64,000 bases of DNA from positions 78,342,798 through 78,406,797 of the forward strand of contig NC_059501.1 of assembly GCF_914767665.1 (NCBI RefSeq), in the 5' to 3' direction. How positions within the stretch are numbered: position 1 is the stretch's first letter; each line of letters starts with the position of its first letter. Shown in pieces: positions 24,009 to 33,856 of this stretch. Origin of the DNA: Harmonia axyridis. Lineage: Eukaryota; Arthropoda; Insecta; Coleoptera; Coccinellidae. Made by a program: the position numbers and the translations under genes. The notes under the pieces are model-generated. The model saw nothing but the letters and a program-made list of their open reading frames with translations. It was not told the origin of the DNA and did no database searches.

Positions 24009-25879
24009 CTCATACTCATACTCATACTCATTTATTTCCCTCAAAACTTTACAGGGTAGGTCAATAAAATATAAGACAATGTATACCTACAAATGTCCTG
24101 AACATTAGTACACACATCAATAACATTTAGACACATATATCATAAATATAATAAATATAAATAATAATAAATAAATAAATATAATACATATATAAAATTG
24201 ACTGGTGAATATAATGACTAGAACTGATGGTTCATGAATTCTTCTATGGAATAGAAGACATTTTCAATAAGCAAATTTTTCACAAGCCTCTTAAAGGTCG
24301 CTCCACGAAGTGATGTCATGTGATCGGGAAGTTTATTATACATCTTAACACCATTGAAGATGTACGTGTTTTGAGTTCTATTAATGCGGTGGCTGGGAAT
24401 CACAATTTTATTTCTGGATCGCGTAAGGTGGTCATGTACATTTGAGTGTTTTGGGAGTTCTTTCTTTCCATGAACGTAGAGGAGACACTCGAGCATGTAG
24501 CAGCATGGGACGGTAAGTACTTTGTACTTTTTGAACAGCGATCTGCAACTTGTCATTTGATTAACTCCGGCTATCAATCTTATCGCTTTCTTCTGTTTCA
24601 GAAAGACCCTGAGTGCATCCGACGACGCACCCCAGAGGATAATACCATAGGTCATTCGTCCATGGAACTGAGCGTGATAGGTAAGGAGTGCTTCGTTTTC
24701 TGTGAGCATATTTTTTATTTGTCTTATGGCGAATAATGATGTGGAAAGCCTTTTACACAATTCAGTAACATGCTCAGTCCAAGTCAAATTTCCACTGATG
24801 CACATACCGAGCAAAGAAATACTCTCTTTATTATGGCGTTTGGTTGATATTACTAGCCTTTGTGTTTTCTCAGGATTCACCTTCAAACTATTTCCATTGA
24901 ACCATTCAACGGCTTCCTGAACAGATTTTTCAGCTTTTTGCTGGAGTTTTCTATCATTTTGTGCTCTATTCAAAAAAGATGTATCATCCGCGAAAATGAT
25001 CCTCTCATCCGCGGCAACGTTATATACCATATCGTCTATATATATTAAAAACAATATCGGACCCAATATAGATCCCTGGGGCACACCAGTAGCAACGCAT
25101 CTCTTGGAAGATTTCTTTCCGCCAATATCTACTATCTGGTTTCTATTTAACAGATATGACCGAAAGAGTTCGTATGCTGGGCCTCTGATCCCGATATACT
25201 CCAGTTTGGATAGAAGTTTTACATGGTTGACGCAATCAAAAGCCTTCGTCAAGTCCATACATGTTAGTATTGCCTCCTCTGAATCGTCCAACGATTGCAA
25301 GACGAATTCAGTTATCTGCACCAGAGCAGATGTAGTAGACCTACTCCCCCTGAATCCATGCTGATGATCACTCAGCAACGAATTATTCTCCAAGAATGAG
25401 ACCAATCTTGATTTTATGAGAGACTCAAATATCTTTGACATTGCTGGTAATACTGATATTGGTCTATAATTGTGGCACAGTTCTTGGTCTCCTTTTTTAT
25501 AAATTGGCATGACTCTTGCCAACTTCATCTCATCTGGAAAATAACCCTCTTGAAAGCAGAAATTTATGAGTTCAGATAAAGGATCTGCTAGATAGTCTAT
25601 CACCTCTTTCAGTATATTTACTGAGAAACCGTATATATCCCTTGATGTTTTCTTCTTCATTTCGGACACGGCTCTTTTGACCTCCTGTGGTGTAGTCGGA
25701 GTTAGAAAAAATGATTTGGGATTTCTGATTATTTTTCTCTTCAAAAAGTCATCGCTTGTTTCTGGGGCACAGTCTCGTGTACCCAATTTTTCTGCCATTG
25801 TTGAAAAATATATACTGAAATCTTCCTCTGACAGTAATTCGGCGTTGTTTGTTCTTGTTTTGCCTTTTATTTTAGAGTT
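24009..25879 (-). mobile_element. 5'-truncated non-LTR retrotransposon inserted in array gene copy 1
   Basis: Comparison with the uninterrupted copies places the insertion exactly. The target sequence continues on both sides, with TATA present at 24005-24008 and again at 25880-25883, a probable 4-bp target duplication. The 3' end carries a tandem hexamer tail, (TATGAG) about four times, instead of poly(A). The 5' end is cut inside the open reading frame, so the endonuclease part is missing. It is found only in this copy, so it postdates or was not spread by amplification. Confidence 0.85.
24218..25879 (-). CDS. Partial reverse transcriptase of the inserted non-LTR element
   Basis: The frame is open throughout and encodes the reverse transcriptase and C-terminal part of a CR1/Jockey-group type polyprotein. 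Visible RT blocks in order: MPIYKKGDQELCHNYRPISV, MSKIFESLI, QHGFRGSRSTTSAL, CMDLTKAFDCVNH (first catalytic Asp), GVPQGSILGPILF, IIFADDTSF (catalytic Asp pair) and LKVNPEKTQ. The C-terminal region ends ATFKRLVKNLLIE and continues to a stop. The usual Tyr before Asp-Asp is Phe here. The in-frame Met at 25939 lies in flanking array-gene DNA read out of its own frame, so the first roughly 20 residues of the open frame are not retroelement. No endonuclease domain is present, so it could not mobilise itself. Clade assignment is uncertain. Confidence 0.9.
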   Translation of the reverse strand, partial: NSKIKGKTRTNNAELLSEEDFSIYFSTMAEKLGTRDCAPETSDDFLKRKIIRNPKSFFLTPTTPQEVKRAVSEMKKKTSRDIYGFSVNILKEVIDYLADPLSELINFCFQEGYFPDEMKLARVMPIYKKGDQELCHNYRPISVLPAMSKIFESLIKSRLVSFLENNSLLSDHQHGFRGSRSTTSALVQITEFVLQSLDDSEEAILTCMDLTKAFDCVNHVKLLSKLEYIGIRGPAYELFRSYLLNRNQIVDIGGKKSSKRCVATGVPQGSILGPILFLIYIDDMVYNVAADERIIFADDTSFLNRAQNDRKLQQKAEKSVQEAVEWFNGNSLKVNPEKTQRLVISTKRHNKESISLLGMCISGNLTWTEHVTELCKRLSTSLFAIRQIKNMLTENEALLTYHAQFHGRMTYGIILWGASSDALRVFLKQKKAIRLIAGVNQMTSCRSLFKKYKVLTVPCCYMLECLLYVHGKKELPKHSNVHDHLTRSRNKIVIPSHRINRTQNTYIFNGVKMYNKLPDHMTSLRGATFKRLVKNLLIENVFYSIEEFMNHQF

Positions 25880-26635
25880 TATAATTTTCTCGTTTGGAGG
25901 TAACTTCATACTGGTTGAATTTTTTAGTTGACAAACCATTTTTCAATTTATAAACCGTTATTTCAAGCATTTGCTTGAACAAGGATGCCCTTGTTAAGCA
26001 TATATTCAATTCCTGATCTCTTTTCATTTGATCTTCTTCTTGCGGGCATAAGTTGACATCCAAAATATCCAAACTGTTTTCGAGTAGCACATCCAATTCC
26101 TGATCTTCTTTCATTTGATCTCCATCTTTAGGGTATGAGTTGACATCCAAAATATCCAAAGTGTTTTCCAGTAGCACATCCAATTCCTCATCTTCTCTCA
26201 TTTGATTTTCATCTGGAGGGCATGAGTTGACATCCAAAGTGTTTTCCAGTAGCACATTTTCTTTCAGTTGCACATTTTTTTCGAGTTGCACATTATTTTC
26301 CATTTGCACTTCTTCCATTTGCACTTTTTCCATATTTCCTGTGAAACTTTCTTCTTTTTCCTGTACAGTTGTAGTTTTATCTTCTTTCCAAATGATATTT
26401 GCCATTGCGTTCAATTCTTCATCCATAAGAAGATTTGTCACATGGCTAACAATTTTCTTTATATGCATTGATCTTCTCAAATTCTTGGAGATCAATGTAT
26501 AATTCTTCAATTTCGCCAATCCAATGTTCAAAATCGCCTTTTTGTCCATTGTATTATTTCCACACATTTTTCAAATTTCAAAAAGATTTCGAAACTGTTT
26601 CCTTCGCAAAATACACAACTTACTTATTCAATATA

Positions 26636-26670
26636 ACTGAAGTCAATGTTGAAATACAATTGTTTATATA
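26636..26670 (-). promoter_or_regulatory. Core promoter of array gene copy 1
   Basis: The minus strand reads TATATAAA followed about 30 bp later by the arthropod initiator TCAGT, which lies about 70 bp before the gene's ATG. Spelling matches the other intact copies. The promoter stays intact although the gene it drives is interrupted. Confidence 0.7.
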
Positions 26671-28536
26671 CCTTTTGCTAAAGGGTGTTCAAAGAGAGTC
26701 CATTAGGTACCTAATTGTCAATTCTCATTGGTGTTGATGAGAGAAAGTTCTCTCTGAAAAATGATTTGGCTTCAAATAATTATTAATGATATTTTAATGT
26801 TAACTACACAATTTCGGAGAATTTTGAAGTTTTAATGTGCAACTGATTTTTTCGATATTTGAATAAGTTTCATATACAGAATTGTCGAAGATATGTCTCG
26901 AAAGAATAAATATCTCATGTAAAGAACAAAGATACAATTTAAATATTCAAATAAAGCTAGCACACGCTTTAATTCGAATGACTCTGCTAACATGCAGGGA
27001 TTCGATTGAATATTTTGAGATTTTTTGTGTGAATTTTTGTTGAATATATCGACCATGAAAAAATTTTTCATCATCGGAAAAACCGGAAATATATTTTCTG
27101 AAAGATGATGTATTTCGAAGAAAAATCTTCAATTGTGGCAAAGCCATATTTCGAAAAAATCGAAATTTGAAATACAGAAATTTTGGTCAAAAATTGTCTA
27201 TACAGTCTACACGATTCACATTTGCGCCGGTCGAATTCAACAATTTTTTTTTAAAAACAAAAAAATGAGTACGCCTCTGCATTCTACGTACAAATACTTA
27301 TAAATACCTACTTAATGGGAACATAAGTGACTCATTAAATTTATTGTCAACCCTTCATCACAATCCCATTGGCGAATCAGTATTGCAAAAATGAGTTTTG
27401 TTTTTATTGGACCACCTAGGTAGGCATATGTTTCAATGAATAAATCAATTGAAAACTACTCAAGGGATATCCACGAAAAAATTTATTCAGGGAATGGATT
27501 TTTTTGAGATTATGACAAAAAAAAATTCTAGAGAATAACGAATCTTCGAAACATAAAGTTCACTAATAAATTCTCATTTACTCTTTTTGATCATAGATAA
27601 AAAATCAGTGACCAGATGCGGGTCTCGACAAAAAAAGCATTTCCCTGGATTTTGGGTAGAAAATGCTTTAAAACGTAATAAGTAATTGATTGCATCTCAA
27701 ATGAAGAAATAATTTTGCCAATGCTCAAAAATGTCATTTAACCAGCTGCACCAGTTGCTTTTGAAGAAAAATCGATAATTCTGGCAAACAAATAATCTCA
27801 GAGTATAAAATATAGTTTAACACTCTATACACGGAAATTTTTTTCATTAATCGATGAATTGAAGATCAAATATGTCTTTTTATCATAGAAGAGGCTACCA
27901 TATTTTCATGATTCCTTAACTAATGCGACAAAAAATATGAAAAAACAATGTTTGTGAAGCCAAAGTTATTGCAATAATGGAGGCATAAAATTAAATCCGT
28001 CATAAATAAATGTTAGCTTGATGAACTGCTTCTAAACCGCACAATAGGGTTTGCCTAATTTATATCGAGAAAGGAATGATATTTCCATGTTATCTATTTG
28101 AATTTTCTCTTTGAAGAGTGTTATGTATGTCTCATAAATTTCACGGTGATATCAATAACAAGAATAATGAAGTTCCCAAATTGAGGAATAAGATTCAAAA
28201 GACAATTTTAAAAATAAAATATTTTATTAAATATTTCCTATAAACACTATATACAATTGAAAACATCATGCTATATACAAAGATATTATCAAGAAAACAT
28301 CGAAATAAAACTGAAAATTGTCAAAAAATTCTCTTAATTTATTTCCCAAATTGTGAAATAAGATTCGAAAGACAGTTTAAAAAAAATATAATTTATTGGA
28401 AATTTCCTAAAGACACTATATACAATAAAAAACAACATGCTATATACATAAAAATTTTCAAAACAACATCATAATAAATTTACAAATTGCACATATTTTC
28501 CATTTTCGTAAAGTGAAATTGAATCTTTCATTCCAC
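26671..28536. repeat. Short array spacer between copies 1 and 2 (B block only)
   Basis: This spacer lacks the C and A sub-repeats found between later copies, which makes this unit about 1.6 kb shorter. It holds the gene's upstream flank, one B-type sub-repeat (core near 27273) and the 3' flank of copy 2. No separate gene recognised. Confidence 0.7.
28177..28502 (-). repeat. Duplicated 3' flank with polyadenylation signals (copy 2; same in other units)
   Basis: Two direct repeats of about 165 bp lie downstream of the gene, sharing ACACTATATACAAT and CATGCTATATACA words. Each contains AATAAA on the gene strand (complement at 28392-28397 and 28223-28228), the first about 140 nt after the stop. 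This gives a plausible 3' UTR with alternative ends. The same arrangement recurs in every unit, including diverged copy 0. Confidence 0.55.
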
Positions 28537-29346
28537 TCACATTTGGTCGAAAAAAAATTTCAGACATTCATCAATCGATTCTGTTGAACCATTATTGACG
28601 TTTTCGTTTGCTCGAACAGGCAATGTGTGGCAGAAATTACGATGTCTGGGCAGAATATAATTTTCTCGTTTGGAGGTAACTTCATACTGGTTGAATTTTT
28701 TAGTTGACAAACCATTTTTCAATTTATAAACCGTTATTTCAAGCATTTGCTTGAACAAGGATGCCCTTGTTAAGCATATATTCAATTCCTGATCTCTTTT
28801 CATTTGATCTTCTTCTTGCGGGCATAAGTTGACATCCAAAATATCCAAACTGTTTTCGAGTAGCACATCCAATTCCTGATCTTCTTTCATTTGATCTCCA
28901 TCTTTAGGGTATGAGTTGACATCCAAAATATCCAAAGTGTTTTCCAGTAGCACATCCAATTCCTCATCTTCTCTCATTTGATTTTCATCTGGAGGGCATG
29001 AGTTGACATCCAAAGTGTTTTCCAGTAGCACATTTTCTTTCAGTTGCACATTTTCTTCGAGTTGCACATTATTTTCCATTTGCACTTCTTCTTCCATTTG
29101 CACTTTTTCCATATTTCCTGTGAAACTTTCTTCTTTTTCCTGTACAGTTGTAGTTTTATCTTCTTTCCAAATGATATTTGCCATTGCGTTCAATTCTTCA
29201 TCCATAAGAAGATTTGTCACATGGCTAACAATTTTCTTTATATGCATTGATCTTCTCAAATTCTTGGAGATCAATGTATAATTCTTCAATATCGCCAATC
29301 CAATGTTCAAAATCGCCTTTTTGTCCATTGTATTATTTCCACACAT
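28537..29346 (-). CDS. Array gene copy 2: unrecognised 269-residue acidic-repeat protein
   Basis: An intronless frame of 269 residues, function unknown. Residues 8-50 are basic and hydrophobic, likely helical (AILNIGLAILKNYTL...HIKKIV). Residues 82-111 are hexad repeats (VQMEEE, VQMENN, VQLEEN, VQLKEN). Residues 122-192 are acidic repeats of about 29-30 residues built on DQMKEDQELDVLLE followed by NSLDILDVN. The C-terminal 60 residues are basic with a conserved ILPRHRNFCHTLPVRA. There is no signal peptide or membrane segment. The start is chosen because it sits about 70 bp after a TATA/initiator pair shared by the copies. The N-terminal pattern loosely resembles the domain of the also intronless IER2/IER5 immediate-early proteins, a weak and unverified resemblance. 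It differs from the other copies at a few residues only (Ile19, Lys103). Confidence 0.75.
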   Translation of the reverse strand: MCGNNTMDKKAILNIGLAILKNYTLISKNLRRSMHIKKIVSHVTNLLMDEELNAMANIIWKEDKTTTVQEKEESFTGNMEKVQMEEEVQMENNVQLEENVQLKENVLLENTLDVNSCPPDENQMREDEELDVLLENTLDILDVNSYPKDGDQMKEDQELDVLLENSLDILDVNLCPQEEDQMKRDQELNICLTRASLFKQMLEITVYKLKNGLSTKKFNQYEVTSKRENYILPRHRNFCHTLPVRANENVNNGSTESIDECLKFFFDQM

Positions 29347-29414
29347 TTTTCAAATTTCAAAAAGATTTCGAAACTGTTTCCTTCGCAAAATACACAACTT
29401 ACTTATTCAATATA

Positions 29415-29449
29415 ACTGAAGTCAATGTTGAAATACAATTGTTTATATA
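29415..29449 (-). promoter_or_regulatory. Core promoter of array gene copy 2
   Basis: TATATAAA (complement at 29442-29449) and the initiator TCAGT (complement at 29415-29419) are spaced as expected for an RNA polymerase II promoter. Predicted transcription start is near 29417, giving a 5' UTR of about 70 nt. The whole segment is conserved among the intact copies. Confidence 0.75.
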
Positions 29450-32400
29450 CCTTTTGCTGAAGGGTGTTCAAAGAGGGTCTATTAGGTACCTAATTGTCAA
29501 TTCTCATTGGTGGTGATAAGAGAAAGTTCTCTCTGAAAAATGATTTGGCTTCAAATAATTCTTAATGATATTTTAATGTTAACTACACAATTTCGGAGAA
29601 TTTTGAAGTTTTAATGTGCAACTGATTTTTTCGATATTTGAATAAGTTTCATATACAGAATTGTCGAAGATATGTCTCGAAGGAATATATATCTCATGTA
29701 AACAACAGAGATACAATTTCAATATTTATTAGATGCTTTAATTTGAATGACTGCTAACATGCATTGGTCAACCCTAAATTTTCAATGAGTTGAAATTCAA
29801 GTCAGTCTAAAAATCCATAAAAAATACTCATAAAAAAGCGAAATACTTACTTCAGGTAATATAATGTACGTTTTTTTGTCTTCGGGGGGATTTTGAAAGA
29901 AATTGCTCGAAATAAATATAAAACTAACATTTTTATCTGATATTCGAATAGAGATTCGATTGGATATTCAGAAAATTTGTGTAAATTTTTCTCAAATATA
30001 TCGACCATGAAAAGATTTTCATCATCGGATAAGCCGGAAATTGAAATGAAAAAAAATTGAACGGAAATTGTTTCTACACCATTTGATGTCGGAAACCACT
30101 GAAATTTTGCGAAACAAATCCTTGTCAAAACAGACCAGTGGCGGATCAAAAGGAGGTTGAAGGAATAATTACCCCCTAGCATCGTCCAAATATTCGTAGT
30201 TTGTAGCCAAATCAGCTTTCAGCCAAGAGTAAATGCTTCAAGTTCATACAAAAAATTTGTTCGCCACTGGGTTCTATATAAAAATATCTATAATTACTTG
30301 TATGCAATTATCAGTGATTCATAAAATTCATGTCTACCTGTCATTATCTTTCCATTGTCAAAAATCAGTGTTGCCAGAAAGAGTTTTGCTTTTATGGGAC
30401 AGCGCAATTAGTCATTTCCCATTTTTTTTTATTTGAAAGCAACGTAGGTTTCAATTTGAATGGAATTTTTTGAGGTTATATAATAAATTCAGAAAAAAAA
30501 ACGAATTCTGAAAACATATTCAGTTCAGCAATGAATCCTCATTCTCTCTCTTTGTCCATAGAGAAATAAAGTAGCCAAATACAAGTCTCGAAAAAATAAG
30601 CATTCGACTGGTTTTTGGAAGATAGTCCTTCACGGCTTTATGGTTTTTTGAAGGAACTTAAATAAAGAAATATATTTTCAGATGCTGAAAGATGATGTAT
30701 TTCGAAGGAAAATCTTTGATTGTGGCAAAGTCATATTTCGGAAAATCGAAGTTTGAAATACCGAAATATTGGGCAAAAATTGTCTCTACACGATTCAAAT
30801 ACGAAAGCCGGTCGAATTCAAAAGTTTTTTTTTTTTGAACAGAAAAAATCAGAACGCCACTGGATTCTACATACAAATATCTATAAATACCTGCCTAATG
30901 GGAACATTAGTGATTCATTAAATTTATTGTCAACCCGTCATTATTATCCCATTGGGAAGAATTAGTATTGCAAGAATGAGTTTTGTTTTAATTGGTCCCC
31001 CTTGTTAGTCATATTTTGAAAAGTTATAGGTTTGTATTATACATTGAAAACTACTCAAGAGATTTTCACAGAAAATTTTATTCAGTGAATTGATTTTTTT
31101 TGAGATCATGAAAAAAAAATTCTAGAGAATAACGAATTCACAAAACATAAAGTTCACTTATGAATTCTCATTTACTCTTATCATAATTCTTGATGATATT
31201 TTAATGTGAACTACACAATTTCGGAGAATTTTGAAGTTTTAATGTGCAACTGATTTTTCCGATATTTTAATAAGTTTCATATACAGAATTGTCGATGATT
31301 AGTCTCGAAAGAATAAATATCTCATGTAAAGAACAAAGATACAATTTCAATATTCAAATAAAGCTAGCACACGCTTTAATTCGAATGACTCTGCTAACAT
31401 GCAGAGATTCGATTGAGTATTTTGAGATTTTCTGTGTGAATTTTTGTTAAATATATCGATCATGAAAAAATTTTTCATCATCGGAAAAACCGGAAATATA
31501 TTTTCTGAAAGATGATGTATTTCGAAGAAAAATCTCTAATTGTGGCAGAGCCATATTTCGTAAAAATCGAAATTTGAAATACAGAAATTTTGATCAAAAA
31601 TTGTCTCTAGAGTCTACACGATTCACATTTGAGCCGGTCGAATTCAACATTTTTTTTTTAGAAACAAAAAAAATGAGAACGCCACTGCATTCTACGTACA
31701 AATATCTATAAATACCTACTTAATGGGAACATAAGTGACTCATTAAATTTATTGTCAACCCTTCATTACAATCCCATTGGCGAATTAGTATTGCAAAAAT
31801 GAGTTTTGTTTTTATTGGACCACCTAGTTAGGCATATGTTTCAATATATATATATATATCAATTGAAAACTACTCAAAAGATATTCACAAAAAAAATTAT
31901 TCAGTCAATGGATTTTTTTGAGATTCTGAGAAAAAAATTCTAGAGAATAACGAATCTTCGAAACATAAAGTTCACTTATGAATTCTCATTCACTCTTTTT
32001 GATCATAGATAAATCAGTGACCAGATGCGGGTCTCGACAAAAAAGCATTTCCCTGGTTTTTGGGTAGAAAATGCTTTAAAACGTAATAAGTAATTGATTG
32101 CATCTCAAATGAAGAAATAATTTTGCCAATGCTCAAAAATGTCATTTAACCAGCTGCACCAGTTGCTTTTGAAGAAAAATCGATAATTCTGGCAAACAAA
32201 TAATCTCAGAGTATAAAATATAGTTTAACACTCTATACACGGAAATTTTTTTCATTAATCGATGAATTGAAGATCAAATATGTCGTTTTATCATAGAAGA
32301 GGCTACCATATTTTCATGATTCCTTAACTAATGCGACAAAAAATATGAAAAAACAATGTTTGTGAAGCCAAAGTTATTGCAATAATGGAGACATAAAATT

Positions 32401-32943
32401 AAATCCGTCATAAATAAATGTTAGCTTGATGAACTGCTTCTAAACCGCACAATAGGGTTTGCCTAATTTATATCGAGAAAGGAATGATATTTTCATGTTA
32501 TCTATTTGAATTTTGTCTTTGAAGAGTGTTATGTATGTCTCATAAATTTCACGGTGATATCAATAACAAGAATAATGAAGTTCCCAAATTGAGGAATAAG
32601 ATTCAAAAGACAATTTTAAAAATAAAATATTTTATTAAATATTTCCTATAAACACTATATACAATTGAAAACATCATGCTATATACAAAGATATTATCAA
32701 GAAAACATCGAAATAAAACTGAAAATTGTCAAAAAATTCTCTTAATTTATTTCCCAAATTGTGAAATAAGATTCGAAAGACAGTTAAAAAAAAAATAATT
32801 TATTGGAAATTTCCTAAAGACACTATATACAATAAAAAACAACATGCTATATACATAAAAATTTTCAAAACAACAACAAAATAAATTTACAAATTGCACA
32901 TATTTTCCATTTTCGTAAAGTGAAATTGAATCTTTCATTCCAC
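29450..32943. repeat. Regular array spacer (C, A, B blocks) between copies 2 and 3
   Basis: In order: the gene's upstream flank, sub-repeat C (core near 30262), sub-repeat A (near 30854), a second copy of the upstream-flank text (31190-31400, matching 29565-29760), sub-repeat B (near 31680) with an (AT)n run near 31845, then the 3' flank of copy 3. The three sub-repeats share a common ancestor. Open frames here (up to 111 residues) shift between sub-repeats and look non-coding. Confidence 0.75.
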
Positions 32944-33753
32944 TCACATTTGGTCGAAAAAAAATTTCAGACATTCATCAATCGATTCTGTTGAACCATT
33001 ATTGACGTTTTCGTTTGCTCGAACAGGCAATGTGTGGCAGAAATTACGATGTCTGGGCAGAATATAATTTTCTCGTTTGGAGGTAACTTCATACTGGTTG
33101 AATTTTTTAGTTGACAAACCATTTTTCAATTTATAAACCGTTATTTCAAGCATTTGCTTGAACAAGGATGCCCTTGTTAAGCATATATTCAATTCCTGAT
33201 CTCTTTTCATTTGATCTTCTTCTTGCGGGCATAAGTTGACATCCAAAATATCCAAACTGTTTTCGAGTAGCACATCCAATTCCTGATCTTCTTTCATTTG
33301 ATCTCCATCTTTAGGGTATGAGTTGACATCCAAAATATCCAAAGTGTTTTCCAGTAGCACATCCAATTCCTCATCTTCTCTCATTTGATTTTCATCTGGA
33401 GGGTATGAGTTGACATCCAAAGTGTTTTCCAGTAGCACATTTTCTTCCAGTTGCACATTTTCTTCGAGTTGCACATTATTTTCCATTTGCACTTCTTCTT
33501 CCATTTGCACTTTTTCCATATTTCCTGTGAAACTTTCTTCTTTTTCCTGTACAGTTGTAGTTTTATCTTCTTTCCAAATGATATTTGCCATTGCGTTCAA
33601 TTCTTCATCCATAAGAAGATTTGTCACATGGCTAACAATTTTCTTTATATGCATTGATCTTCTCAAATTCTTGGAGATCAATGTATAATTCTTCAATTTC
33701 GCCAATCCAATGTTCAAAATCGCCTTTTTGTCCATTGTATTATTTCCACACAT
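32944..33753 (-). CDS. Array gene copy 3: unrecognised 269-residue acidic-repeat protein
   Basis: Full-length, same length and architecture as copy 2, no introns, same start and stop. Differences from copy 2 are single residues: Lys instead of Ile at 19, Glu for Lys at 103, and Tyr for Cys at 117 in the segment before the first long acidic repeat. That the frame has stayed open through small in-frame changes in this Glu/Asn repeat region across copies supports real coding, but purifying selection was not measured. Promoter and duplicated 3' flank are present. No recognised family. Confidence 0.75.
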   Translation of the reverse strand: MCGNNTMDKKAILNIGLAKLKNYTLISKNLRRSMHIKKIVSHVTNLLMDEELNAMANIIWKEDKTTTVQEKEESFTGNMEKVQMEEEVQMENNVQLEENVQLEENVLLENTLDVNSYPPDENQMREDEELDVLLENTLDILDVNSYPKDGDQMKEDQELDVLLENSLDILDVNLCPQEEDQMKRDQELNICLTRASLFKQMLEITVYKLKNGLSTKKFNQYEVTSKRENYILPRHRNFCHTLPVRANENVNNGSTESIDECLKFFFDQM

Positions 33754-33821
33754 TTTTCAAATTTCAAAAAGATTTCGAAACTGTTTCCTTCGCAAAATAC
33801 ACAACTTAATTATTCAATATA

Positions 33822-33856
33822 ACTGAAGTCAATGTTGAAATACAATTGTTTATATA
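33822..33856 (-). promoter_or_regulatory. Core promoter of array gene copy 3
   Basis: TATATAAA and TCAGT elements are at the same spacing as in copy 2. The surrounding 5' UTR differs by about one base (an AATTATT in place of AAGTAAG-type text on the gene strand). Confidence 0.7.

Larger units (their letters stand above)
23885..26567 (-). pseudogene. Array gene copy 1, split by a retrotransposon
   Basis: The copy starts at the same MCGNNTMDKK start as the intact copies and is open to the equivalent of residue 230. There a non-LTR retrotransposon interrupts it. The last part of the gene (from the SKRENYI junction to a TGA at 23885-23887) continues beyond the insert without further damage. Inferred: it was a working gene before the insertion. 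As it stands it would give a protein ending two residues into the insert. It carries a one-codon in-frame deletion in the Glu-rich repeat relative to copies 2-4. TATA and initiator elements upstream are intact. Confidence 0.8.

Noticed and set aside
29003..29281. Plus-strand frames of 68-92 residues opposite the array gene in every unit
   Set aside because: They lie entirely antisense to the 269-residue frame, are rich in Ser/Phe/Cys as expected from reading the acidic repeats backwards, and have no promoter of their own.
30136..30268. hAT-like ends CAGTGGCG...CGCCACTG in sub-repeat C
   Set aside because: CGCCACTG recurs in sub-repeats A and B as part of their shared sequence without a partner, and no 8-bp duplication flanks the pair.
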